From Candidatus Eisenbacteria bacterium (GTDB lineage: Bacteria; Eisenbacteria; RBG-16-71-46; SZUA-252): a DNA stretch of 64,000 bases. The stretch's first letter is position 1. Each line of letters starts with the position of its first letter. The stretch spans positions 1-64,000 of the forward strand of contig VBOW01000042.1 in the NCBI GenBank assembly GCA_005893275.1, read 5' to 3'. Below the pieces are notes generated by a model, which worked only from the letters and a program-made list of their open reading frames with translations, searched no databases and was not told where the DNA came from. The position numbers and the translations under genes were made by a program. Positions 34,270-41,242 of this stretch are shown one piece after another.

Positions 34270-34298
34270 ATTGTCGCCCGGACGCGCCCGGGTTTCAA
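34270..34298 (-). promoter_or_regulatory. Candidate promoter of the heme operon
   Basis: TTGAAA (34298-34293), a 17-bp spacer, and GACAAT (34275-34270) on the minus strand, 33 bp before the first operon gene. The -10 is only a 4/6 match. Confidence 0.35.
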
Positions 34299-34322
34299 GG
34301 GGGCGGGACGTCGAGGGGCGGT

Positions 34323-34799
34323 CTAGAACCAGTCCGCGTTGGGCGGCTTCTTCCCGAGGAGCCTCAGGACCACCTGTAATTGGCCCTGATGGCGCAGCTC
34401 GTGCGTGAAAACGTGGGTCAAGATCTCCTCGACGGTCAGACGGATGCTGCTCCCGTCGGCGCCTTTGACCTCGCGGGTCTCGTCCAGCTTCCCCGGCATG
34501 TATTCCGCGAGCACCGCGCGCGTCTCGCCAGCCACCTCGTTACCCCGGGCGCGGGTCAAGGAGGGCGTGGCGTAGAGTCGCTGGATCTCGGCGTCGCCAA
34601 CCGAGGCGTACTTCTTGCCCAAGATGTCCTCGAGCATCCACGATCTTTCGACCTCGATGATGTGGGCGAAAATCTTTTGCATGGACCGCCAGGAGAATTC
34701 GAACTCCCGCTTCCACTCCTCGGGGGTAACCTTCTCGGCGGCACCCAGGAGCGTGCGCCGCGCCTTCCACGTCTCCTCGAAGTAGTTACTCAGATCCAT
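34323..34799 (-). CDS. DinB-family protein
   Basis: This 158-residue four-helix-bundle protein has the DinB/YfiT metal triad visible as His46 (FAHIIEVE), His133 and His137 (FTHELRHQGQL). Families with this fold include bacillithiol and mycothiol transferases and many uncharacterised enzymes; it is unrelated to DNA polymerase IV. AGGAG precedes the ATG. It lies 8 bp after the redoxin gene and is probably co-transcribed, which fits a thiol-related role but does not prove one. Confidence 0.82.
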   Translation of the reverse strand: MDLSNYFEETWKARRTLLGAAEKVTPEEWKREFEFSWRSMQKIFAHIIEVERSWMLEDILGKKYASVGDAEIQRLYATPSLTRARGNEVAGETRAVLAEYMPGKLDETREVKGADGSSIRLTVEEILTHVFTHELRHQGQLQVVLRLLGKKPPNADWF

Positions 34800-34807
34800 T
34801 CGCGCTC

Positions 34808-35926
34808 CTAAAGGCGGTCGAAGCTGGTGAGGCAGCGGTTTCCGAAGGTGAACGAGTTGATCGCGACGCCCGGATCGGTCGCGAACAGGCGAAGCTCGTG
34901 TTGCCCCGTGTCCTCCCCCTGAATCGCGTAGTACATTCGCCCCTCGCGGACGTCGATGTAGGTTCGTCCGCGCGCGTCCGCCTTGACGTCGACGCCCCGG
35001 CGGGCGCCCGGCACCGGCTGCCCGTCGCGGGTTAAGTATACGCGCGATGCGGCTCCTCCACGTTTCGGGTTCATGACCACGTACACCTCGCGGGCGAGAT
35101 AGGACATGCCTACGTAGTCTTTGAGATCCGTGGTGCTCCGAGCATGCTCGAAGTCGTCGGGGTTGTTCTTCCAGAGGCCGTGCGCGAAAAAGCCCCGTTT
35201 CACGGGGCGCGGCCCGCTCGCGTACCGAACCGACTTCCCGGGCTGGAAACCTTCAGGGTTGGCGATTTCCCCTCCCCAGCGCGATCCACGGGAGGTGCCG
35301 ACATACGTCTCCTCCGACATGCTCCCGCATCGCGTCGGGTCGAAGTCGTTGGAATCCGGGGGGATCACCCATGCGGCGGGGAAGGTAACTTTGGGATTCG
35401 TCTTCCTCAATTCTTCGCGGATCTGCCGCTCCAGCTCCCCGTAGGCACCCTCGCCCGCGTGGTGGCGTGAGATGATGCCCCTCGAATCGATCAGGAACTT
35501 GTTCGGCCACGAGTTGCTGTCGTAGGCGCGCCAGATGGAGAAATCGCTGTCCACCACAACGGGCCAGGGGATGCGCTGCCGACTGGTTCCGATCGAGACG
35601 TTTTCAGCCTTGTAGGCGAAATCGAATTCGGGCGCGTGAACACCTATGATCTCGAAGCCGTAGGGTTTGTACCGCGAGTACATGCGTTTGAGCGCGGGAA
35701 GGGTTCGGATGCAGTTGATGCAGGTGTACTCCCAAAAATCGACCAGCACGACCTTGCCCTTCAGTTCCTGCTTGAGCGAGAGCGGGCGCGTGTTGATCCA
35801 GACGTGGTTTCCGGCGAAGTCGGGCGCGGGAGTGCCCGGGGTCAGCTCGGCCCCGGTGCGCGGAGACGCCGCGAATGAAATGACCACAGCGCCAAGCGCC
35901 GCGAATAGGATGCTTCGTTTCGTCAC
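34808..35926 (-). CDS. Exported thioredoxin-like protein, DipZ C-terminal type
   Basis: It has 372 residues from a GTG at 35926 with GGAGG 5 nt upstream. A signal sequence covers about residues 4-24. The redoxin domain (about 30-180) has the motif DFWEYTCINCIRTLP, whose CINC site and preceding Glu-Tyr-Thr are typical of DipZ/NHL-type redoxins. The C-terminal 190 residues resemble the carbohydrate-binding-like domain that follows the thioredoxin domain in DipZ, but the CcdA membrane domain of DipZ is missing. A periplasmic thiol-disulfide role is inferred. A terminator-like hairpin lies inside the gene (35187-35208). Confidence 0.78.
   Translation of the reverse strand: MTKRSILFAALGAVVISFAASPRTGAELTPGTPAPDFAGNHVWINTRPLSLKQELKGKVVLVDFWEYTCINCIRTLPALKRMYSRYKPYGFEIIGVHAPEFDFAYKAENVSIGTSRQRIPWPVVVDSDFSIWRAYDSNSWPNKFLIDSRGIISRHHAGEGAYGELERQIREELRKTNPKVTFPAAWVIPPDSNDFDPTRCGSMSEETYVGTSRGSRWGGEIANPEGFQPGKSVRYASGPRPVKRGFFAHGLWKNNPDDFEHARSTTDLKDYVGMSYLAREVYVVMNPKRGGAASRVYLTRDGQPVPGARRGVDVKADARGRTYIDVREGRMYYAIQGEDTGQHELRLFATDPGVAINSFTFGNRCLTSFDRL
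35187..35208 (-). terminator. Terminator-like hairpin inside the redoxin gene
   Basis: On the minus strand GCCCCG, a 5-nt loop and CGGGGC (35208-35192) are followed by TTTTT (35191-35187). It encodes the Pro-Val-Lys-Arg-Gly-Phe-Phe stretch of the redoxin protein. Coding constraint alone could give this, so activity is uncertain. Confidence 0.35.
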
Positions 35927-35995
35927 GGGACCTCCGGGGGGATGTGCATTGCGGCAGCGAACTTGGTTGGGAGTATACGCGGGCGAGGAGCCCTT

Positions 35996-36757
35996 GTGAC
36001 GAAACCCGCACGGCGGCGACCCCCTCCCCAGGCCATTCAAGCGGCGGCCTCGGCACGGAGCGAGGGCCCCGCGCTCATCTCACGCGACGTGATTGCGTGC
36101 GAGCGATGCCCGCGGCTCCGCGCCTACTGCGCCGGAATCGCACGGGAGAAGCGCAAGGCACACCGGGAGGAGGAGTACTGGGGCAAGCCGGTGCCGGGGT
36201 TCGGCGATCCCGAAGCGTGGCTCCTCATCGTCGGGCTCGCGCCGGGGGCCCACGGGTCGAATCGCACCGGCAGGATGTTCACCGGGGATCGCTCGGGAGA
36301 ATGGCTCTACGGAGAACTGTATCGCCAAGGGCTCGCCGGCTCGCCGCACTCCCGTCACGCGGACGACGGCCTCGCCCTGCGCGGCGTTTACATCACGGCG
36401 GCCGCCCGCTGCGCGCCGCCCGGGAACAAGCCCACTTCGGAAGAGCTGAACAACTGCCGTGAATACCTGGTCCGCGAAATGATGGCCCTTCGAAACGTGC
36501 GGATCCGGCTCGCGCTCGGGCGGATCGCGTTCGACGCGATCTTGAAAGCCCGGCGCGAGCTGGGACGGACCGAGCTCAAACCCCGGCCCGAGTTCGCGCA
36601 CGCGGCCTCTAGGTCCCTGCCGGAGGGCGGCTTCCTTCTCTCCTCCTACCACCCGAGCCAGCAGAACACGAGCACGGGCAAGCTCACGGCCGCGATGTGG
36701 CGCGCCGTTTTCGAGAAGGCGCGGGCGCTGGCGGGCACCGGATCGGTTCGCGTATAG
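35996..36757 (+). CDS. Family 5 uracil-DNA glycosylase (UDGb type)
   Basis: This DNA repair enzyme excises uracil and deaminated bases. It has 253 residues from a GTG at 35996 with AGGAG 5 nt upstream. The iron-sulfur cluster cysteines are in ACERCPRLRAYC and later in RCAPPGNKPT and NNCREYL. YWGKPVPGFGDPEAWLLIVGLAPGAHGSNRTGRMFTGDRSG is the family-5 signature region, and LSSYHPSQQN is the C-terminal catalytic-site loop. It is transcribed divergently from the redoxin gene across a 69-bp gap. Confidence 0.87.
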   Translation: MTKPARRRPPPQAIQAAASARSEGPALISRDVIACERCPRLRAYCAGIAREKRKAHREEEYWGKPVPGFGDPEAWLLIVGLAPGAHGSNRTGRMFTGDRSGEWLYGELYRQGLAGSPHSRHADDGLALRGVYITAAARCAPPGNKPTSEELNNCREYLVREMMALRNVRIRLALGRIAFDAILKARRELGRTELKPRPEFAHAASRSLPEGGFLLSSYHPSQQNTSTGKLTAAMWRAVFEKARALAGTGSVRV

Positions 36758-36764
36758 TCGGCGC

Positions 36765-37190
36765 GTGACGGTTCTCTTTCTCTGCCGGCAGAACGCCGGC
36801 CGCAGCCAGATGGCCCACGCCTTCTTCGAGAGCCTGGCGCCGGATCACGCCGCACTCTCGGGGGGATCCGAGCCTGCCGCCTCGGTGCATCCATCGGTCG
36901 TTTCGGCCATGCGGGAGGTCGCGATCGATCTCTCGGGCCGGATCCCTCGCCGCGTGGACCGGGCGATGCTCGAGCGCGCCGACCTCGTCATCTCGATGGG
37001 CTGCGACGATCCGGCGGTCTGCGACGATCCGGGTCGAAAGGTCGAGGATTGGGCCATAGAAGATCCGGCGAAGAAACCGATCGAGGACGTGCGGCGAATC
37101 CGCGATCAGGTCCGAGCGCGCGTGGAAGCGCTCGTCGCGAGGCTTCGGGCAGGCGAGGGCGCGCCGCCGGCCGGGCGCCCGGCGAGGTAG
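36765..37190 (+). CDS. ArsC-like low-molecular-weight phosphatase / arsenate reductase
   Basis: This 141-residue protein has the P-loop CRQNAGRS (Cys7 to Arg13, CX5R). Two more cysteines (Cys80, Cys86, in ISMGCDDPAVC) are placed like the redox relay Cys82/Cys89 of thioredoxin-coupled ArsC. EDWAIEDPAKK corresponds to the Asp-Pro loop. Arsenate reductase is likely, with protein-tyrosine phosphatase as alternative. No arsR or arsB is adjacent. The GTG start lies 7 bp after the glycosylase stop. Confidence 0.75.
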   Translation: MTVLFLCRQNAGRSQMAHAFFESLAPDHAALSGGSEPAASVHPSVVSAMREVAIDLSGRIPRRVDRAMLERADLVISMGCDDPAVCDDPGRKVEDWAIEDPAKKPIEDVRRIRDQVRARVEALVARLRAGEGAPPAGRPAR

Positions 37191-37194
37191 TCCC

Positions 37195-38208
37195 GTGCGC
37201 GCCATCGTGCTCCGCCGTCCGGGCCCGCCGTCGAACCTTCGCGTCGAAGAGATCCCCGACCCGGTCGCGCGTCCCGGTGAGATCCTGATCCAGGTCAGGG
37301 CCGCCGGCGTGAATTTCGCCGACGTCCTCGCGCGCCAAGGTCTCTACCCGGACGCGCCGGAGCGCCCGTTCGTCCCCGGGTTCGAGACGGGCGGCGAAGT
37401 GCTGGCGCTCGGTGAGGGCGTGAACGGGTTCCGGGTGGGCCAGCGCGTGCTCGCGTATCACCGGTCGGGCGGTTACGCGGAACGGGTGGCCGTCCCCGCC
37501 GCCAACGTGCACGCGATTCCGGATTCCCTCGGCACGCAATCGGCCGTCGTGCTCCCACTCAACTACGGGACCGCCTACGTGGCGCTCTACCGGACCGGCC
37601 CGGTGGAGCCCGGGATGCGGCTCTTCCTCCACGCGGCCGCGGGCGGCGTCGGGCTCGCCGCGATCGACCTCGCGCGCCGCGTGGGGCTCGAGATCGTCGG
37701 AGCCGCGAGCTCCCACTTCAAGCGCGAGCGCCTCCAGAGCGAGGGCGTGAAGCACGTCGTGGATTCGAGGCGGGTTCACGTGGACCGGGTCGCGCGCACC
37801 CTCTACGGCAGGAATGGCGGGTTCGACATCATCGTCGACTCGGTGGGCGGGCGTTCGATCGGGCAAGGCGTTCGCGCGCTTCGGCCCGGCGGAAGGCTCG
37901 TGAGCTGCGGGGTTGCGAGCATTTCGAAGCGGGGCATTCTGGGCGCGCTCGGGCTCCTGTTCTCGACGCCCAAGATCGATCCGCTCCAAATGCTGCGCAG
38001 AAGCCGTGGGTTCTACGGCCTCAATCTCGCGCGGCTGATGGGCGATCCGGCGCTCGTGCGTGAAGTGCTCGGCGAGCTGATCCGCCTTGCGGAGGCGAAG
38101 GAAATCCACCCGGAACCGGGACGCGTCCTGCAACTCGAGGAGGTCGCCACGGCGCATCATCTCCTCGAGAGGCGGCGCAACGTCGGGAAGATCGTGCTGC
38201 GTGTCTAG
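37195..38208 (+). CDS. NADPH:quinone reductase-like zinc-independent MDR oxidoreductase
   Basis: This 337-residue medium-chain reductase of the quinone oxidoreductase/VAT-1 subgroup has AAGVNFADVLARQG, FVPGFETGGEV, the NADPH site HAAAGGVGLAAIDLA, and VDSVGGRSIGQGVRAL. Zinc ligands of alcohol dehydrogenases are missing. The GTG has GAGG upstream and lies 4 bp after the ArsC-like stop, so the three genes 35996-38208 probably form an operon. The substrate is unknown. Confidence 0.82.
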   Translation: MRAIVLRRPGPPSNLRVEEIPDPVARPGEILIQVRAAGVNFADVLARQGLYPDAPERPFVPGFETGGEVLALGEGVNGFRVGQRVLAYHRSGGYAERVAVPAANVHAIPDSLGTQSAVVLPLNYGTAYVALYRTGPVEPGMRLFLHAAAGGVGLAAIDLARRVGLEIVGAASSHFKRERLQSEGVKHVVDSRRVHVDRVARTLYGRNGGFDIIVDSVGGRSIGQGVRALRPGGRLVSCGVASISKRGILGALGLLFSTPKIDPLQMLRRSRGFYGLNLARLMGDPALVREVLGELIRLAEAKEIHPEPGRVLQLEEVATAHHLLERRRNVGKIVLRV

Positions 38209-38212
38209 ATAG

Positions 38213-39073
38213 CTACCGGCTCGCCACGGGCGTGACGAGCCGCTTCAAGTCCGAGAGGACCTCCGGCCAGCCCAGGGCATAATTCCTCCGCGCGTCCGGC
38301 CCGCGTCCCGCATCGATGCGCTCGAATCCCGAGTGCGAGATCATGAGCGACGTGCCGTCCTGCTCCGGCTCGAGCGCGAAGAGCACCTCGGTCGGCGCCC
38401 CCCAGCCCTCGCCGATCCATTCCCAGGAGAGCCTGAGCTTCGATTCCGCCACGATCTCCTGAACAAACCCCTGCTCGATGACATCCTGCCCGCGATAGCG
38501 CGACCGGAATCGGAAGGCGCCCCCCGCCTGCGCCTCGAACTGCTCCACATTGGCGACCCACTTGGAGAGCCCCGAAGGAGTCGACAGAACCGGCCAGAGG
38601 TCCGCTGCCGTGCGAGGCAAGACAGCGCGCATCGTGACCGGATGAGTTCCTCCCCATTCAGGGGAGGGGAGCTTCTCGTCGGCGAGTCTCTTGAGCGCGT
38701 CGAGAGACTCCCGCCAGAAGAGCCTGGCGTGGTCGCGCTCCTCGCGGCTGCGGAGGCTGTCGTGCGTGACCGTCAGTCTCGAGCCGGGACCGTCCCCCGT
38801 CAGCCGCCACGTCACGTGGCTCTCCGGGTCGAAGTCGAATAGCCGCCACGCGAACTCGAGCCTCACGGGGGGAACGGCCGAGATCACGCGCCCGCGAAAG
38901 ACGTCGCCGTTCCACGTCTTGAGTGTGAGGGGGCCCTCGCGGGCAAGGTTGAGCTCCGCCGCGCCGATCCAACCCGCGAGTCCATCGGGAACCGTGAGGC
39001 AGGGCCATATCGCGGATACCGGCGACTGGAACGAGCGGAAGTGGGTGAACGCGGTGGGTTCCATGGGGGGCAT
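38213..39073 (-). CDS. Protein with two tandem SRPBCC (AHSA1/START-like) domains
   Basis: This 286-residue protein is made of two similar halves. Each opens with a strand-helix and Trp-Pro-x-Leu-x-x-Pro-x-Gly-Leu segment (AIWPCLTVPDGLAGWIG and DLWPVLSTPSGLSKWVA), then beta strands and a long C-terminal helix (FWRESLDALKRL; GWPEVLSDLKRL). This is a duplicated AHSA1 fold that binds hydrophobic ligands. The start is uncertain: ATG at 39073 is chosen, with alternatives at 39064 and a TTG at 39124, none with a clear ribosome site. The function is unknown. Confidence 0.72.
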   Translation of the reverse strand: MPPMEPTAFTHFRSFQSPVSAIWPCLTVPDGLAGWIGAAELNLAREGPLTLKTWNGDVFRGRVISAVPPVRLEFAWRLFDFDPESHVTWRLTGDGPGSRLTVTHDSLRSREERDHARLFWRESLDALKRLADEKLPSPEWGGTHPVTMRAVLPRTAADLWPVLSTPSGLSKWVANVEQFEAQAGGAFRFRSRYRGQDVIEQGFVQEIVAESKLRLSWEWIGEGWGAPTEVLFALEPEQDGTSLMISHSGFERIDAGRGPDARRNYALGWPEVLSDLKRLVTPVASR

Positions 39074-39141
39074 CGTAGCCCATGGGACGGTGGCTCGAAC
39101 ATGGCCCGTGATCGCATCAAGCAAATAATCACGGGACCCGC

Positions 39142-39170
39142 TTGACTTTCACCTTTTATTCACCTATACT
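39142..39170 (+). promoter_or_regulatory. Near-consensus sigma70 promoter of the lexA cassette
   Basis: TTGACT (39142-39147), exactly 17 bp, TATACT (39165-39170). Transcription would start near 39177, leaving a leader of about 168 nt that contains a GGGCGCC/GGGCGCCC stem before the lexA start. It is the best promoter match in the window. Confidence 0.72.
39148..39164 (+). promoter_or_regulatory. TTCACC direct repeat in the promoter spacer (candidate LexA operator)
   Basis: TTCACC at 39148-39153 and again at 39159-39164, 11 bp apart, about one helical turn, filling the space between -35 and -10. A repressor bound here would block the promoter. Direct-repeat LexA sites exist in some phyla; assignment to this LexA is inferred from position. 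Confidence 0.4.
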
Positions 39171-39344
39171 GTTGTTTCGGTTCGCAGGGCGCGCATCGCG
39201 TACCGCCTGGCGAACAGGGGGTCCCGGACGGCTGCTAACAGGGCGCCATGCGGCCGCCCCGGGGCGCCCACCTTGCGGGTCACGCTACGGCGCCGCCGCG
39301 CCATCGCCATCGCTGGGGGCGCGCGGGGCCACGGGGGAAACCTC

Positions 39345-39986
39345 ATGCTCACGCCGCGCCAGTATGCGGCCTATGAATTCATCGCCGGATTCCTCGAGCG
39401 TTGGGGGTTCGCCCCATCCTACGAGGAGATCCGCCGCCATTTAGGGCTTCGATCGCTCAACGCGGTGGCGAAGCTGATCGCGCAGCTCCGCCGCCGGGGC
39501 GCTTTGGCTCCCTCTCCCTTGAATGCCAAGCGGAGCCTCACCCCTCTGGCGTGGGGAAGGGCGCGCTCGGGGCGCGTCGGCCGGCCCGTGCGAGGGGCGG
39601 AGCGCGCCGCCGCGACAATTCCGCTTCTCGGTGTGGTCGCAGCGGGAGAACCCATCGAGGCGATTGAGAACCCCGAGCCGGTCGAGGTGCCGCCATCCCT
39701 CCTGGGTCCCGGGGAGCGCTACGCGCTGCGTGTGCGCGGGGACTCGATGATCGAGGACGGAATCCACGACGGGGATCTCATCGTCGTGCGCCGCGCGCTC
39801 GAGGCGGACGACGGCCGCACCGTCGTCGCCGTCGTGGACGGCGAGGCTACGCTCAAGCGCTTCTACCGCCACGGCGCCCAGGTCGAGCTTCGCGCCGCGA
39901 ACGCCGCGCTTCGGCCGATGCAATTCCCGGCCTCGCGAGTCCAGATCCGCGGCATCCTGATCGGGCTCCTGCGCCGCTATTCCTGA
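39345..39986 (+). CDS. lexA: LexA-family SOS repressor
   Basis: This 213-residue repressor starts at an ATG with GGGGGA about 6-7 nt upstream. The N-terminal winged helix (LTPRQYAAYEFIAGFLERWG, then PSYEEIRRHLGL) binds DNA. The cleavage site Ala100-Gly101 (VVAAGEP) and the Ser134 (GDSMIEDG) and Lys171 (EATLKRFY) dyad are intact, so RecA-stimulated self-cleavage should work. It heads an imuB-dnaE2 cassette, which it probably represses. It may be a cassette-specific LexA rather than the genome's only one. Confidence 0.9.
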   Translation: MLTPRQYAAYEFIAGFLERWGFAPSYEEIRRHLGLRSLNAVAKLIAQLRRRGALAPSPLNAKRSLTPLAWGRARSGRVGRPVRGAERAAATIPLLGVVAAGEPIEAIENPEPVEVPPSLLGPGERYALRVRGDSMIEDGIHDGDLIVVRRALEADDGRTVVAVVDGEATLKRFYRHGAQVELRAANAALRPMQFPASRVQIRGILIGLLRRYS

Positions 39987-40009
39987 GGCAGCGGCCCGCC
40001 GTTCTTGCC

Positions 40010-41242
40010 ATGGAACGCACGATTCTCCACGTCGCGATCGACTCGTTTCCCATCCAAGCGGAGCGGCTCCGCTGCCCGAAGCTCGCGGGCCGCCCGCTCG
40101 CGCTCGTTCCGAGCGAGTCTCCGCGACCGCACGTCATCATGCCCTCGCGCGAGGCGTGCGAGGCGGGGGTCACGCGGGGGACGCCGCTCGTGCTGGCGCG
40201 GCGCCTGTGCCGGGATCTTGTCGCGCTCCCGATCGACCGCGCCTATTACGGCGGGATCGGGGAGTCGATCTTCGGGCGCCTGGCTCCATTCGCGCCCGTT
40301 GTCGAACCCGCGGGCGGACCGGGGAGCGGCTCGTCGGAAAGCGGCCGCTTCTTTCTCGACCTGACCGGGGTCGCGCGCACCCATTCCGAAGCGCGGGACC
40401 GCGCCGCGCGCGCAGGAAGCGACGTGGAATCCTCCTTCGGGCTCCATCCGACCCTCGGCGTGGCGGTGAACAAGCTCGTGAGCCGGGTCGCGGCACAAGT
40501 CGTGGCGCCCGACGGGGATCTCGTCGATGTTTCCGCCGGAAGCGAGGCATCGTTTCTGGCCCCGCTTTCCGTCCACATGCTCCCCGCGGCGCGGGGAGCC
40601 GAGGTGGCGCCACGGCTCGATCTTCTCAGCGTCCGCTTCGTCCGTGAGGTTCAGGCTCTCTCGCCTGCGCATCTGGCACGCGCGTTCGGCAAGGCCGGGC
40701 TTCTTCTCTGGAGGCAGGCGCGCGGCATGGACTCGACGCCCGTGCGGGCGCCCGCGTTTCGTCCTCACGTCACGGCCGAGGAGACGCTCGCGTGTGAGAC
40801 GAACGATCGCCGCGCGCTCGCCGCGCACGCGGCGCGGCTGGCGGCCGAGGTGGGCGCGGGGCTCCGGGCACGCGGCGAAGAGGCTCGGTGGCTCATGCTC
40901 GCGGTGGACTACGCGGACGGCCGGGGCGCCCGGGCGAGGCGGACCTTCGCGCGGCCGCCGCTCGGGAGCGCAGAGCTTCGCGCCGCGGTGGCGGAGCTGC
41001 TCGGGCGCGCTCTCACGCGGCGCGTGAGGGTGCGCAGGCTCAGGCTCGACGCCCGGGGGATCGCGCGCGGGGCGACGCAGCTCCCCCTGTGGGACGTCCA
41101 GCCTGAGGAGGGCCCGGGATCGCGCGCGGCGGCTCTCGAGTCGACGATCGACGGCGCACGCGAGCGTTTCGGAGCAGAGGCGCTCGTTCCCGCCGCTTGG
41201 ATGCTGCATGGCCTCACGATTCGCCCATCTGCACGTTCATAG
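40010..41242 (+). CDS. imuB: ImuB-like Y-family polymerase homologue, probably inactive
   Basis: This 410-residue protein is the scaffold of the mutasome with DnaE2. The Y-family fold is recognisable: first acidic residue Asp11 (HVAIDSF), SREACEAGVTRGTPL, and a thumb/little-finger order. In the block before FLDLTG, the catalytic Asp-Glu pair of active polymerases appears to be Gly-Arg (ESGRFFLDLTG). A beta-clamp motif QLPLW is at residues 357-361. A non-catalytic ImuB that binds the clamp and DnaE2 is the expected role. It starts 23 bp after lexA, and its 3' end overlaps dnaE2 by 35 nt. Confidence 0.82.
   Translation: MERTILHVAIDSFPIQAERLRCPKLAGRPLALVPSESPRPHVIMPSREACEAGVTRGTPLVLARRLCRDLVALPIDRAYYGGIGESIFGRLAPFAPVVEPAGGPGSGSSESGRFFLDLTGVARTHSEARDRAARAGSDVESSFGLHPTLGVAVNKLVSRVAAQVVAPDGDLVDVSAGSEASFLAPLSVHMLPAARGAEVAPRLDLLSVRFVREVQALSPAHLARAFGKAGLLLWRQARGMDSTPVRAPAFRPHVTAEETLACETNDRRALAAHAARLAAEVGAGLRARGEEARWLMLAVDYADGRGARARRTFARPPLGSAELRAAVAELLGRALTRRVRVRRLRLDARGIARGATQLPLWDVQPEEGPGSRAAALESTIDGARERFGAEALVPAAWMLHGLTIRPSARS

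Noticed and set aside
34323-34799. DinB as DNA polymerase IV linked to the SOS cassette
   Set aside because: The protein is a 158-residue four-helix metal-binding DinB/YfiT-type protein, not a Y-family polymerase.
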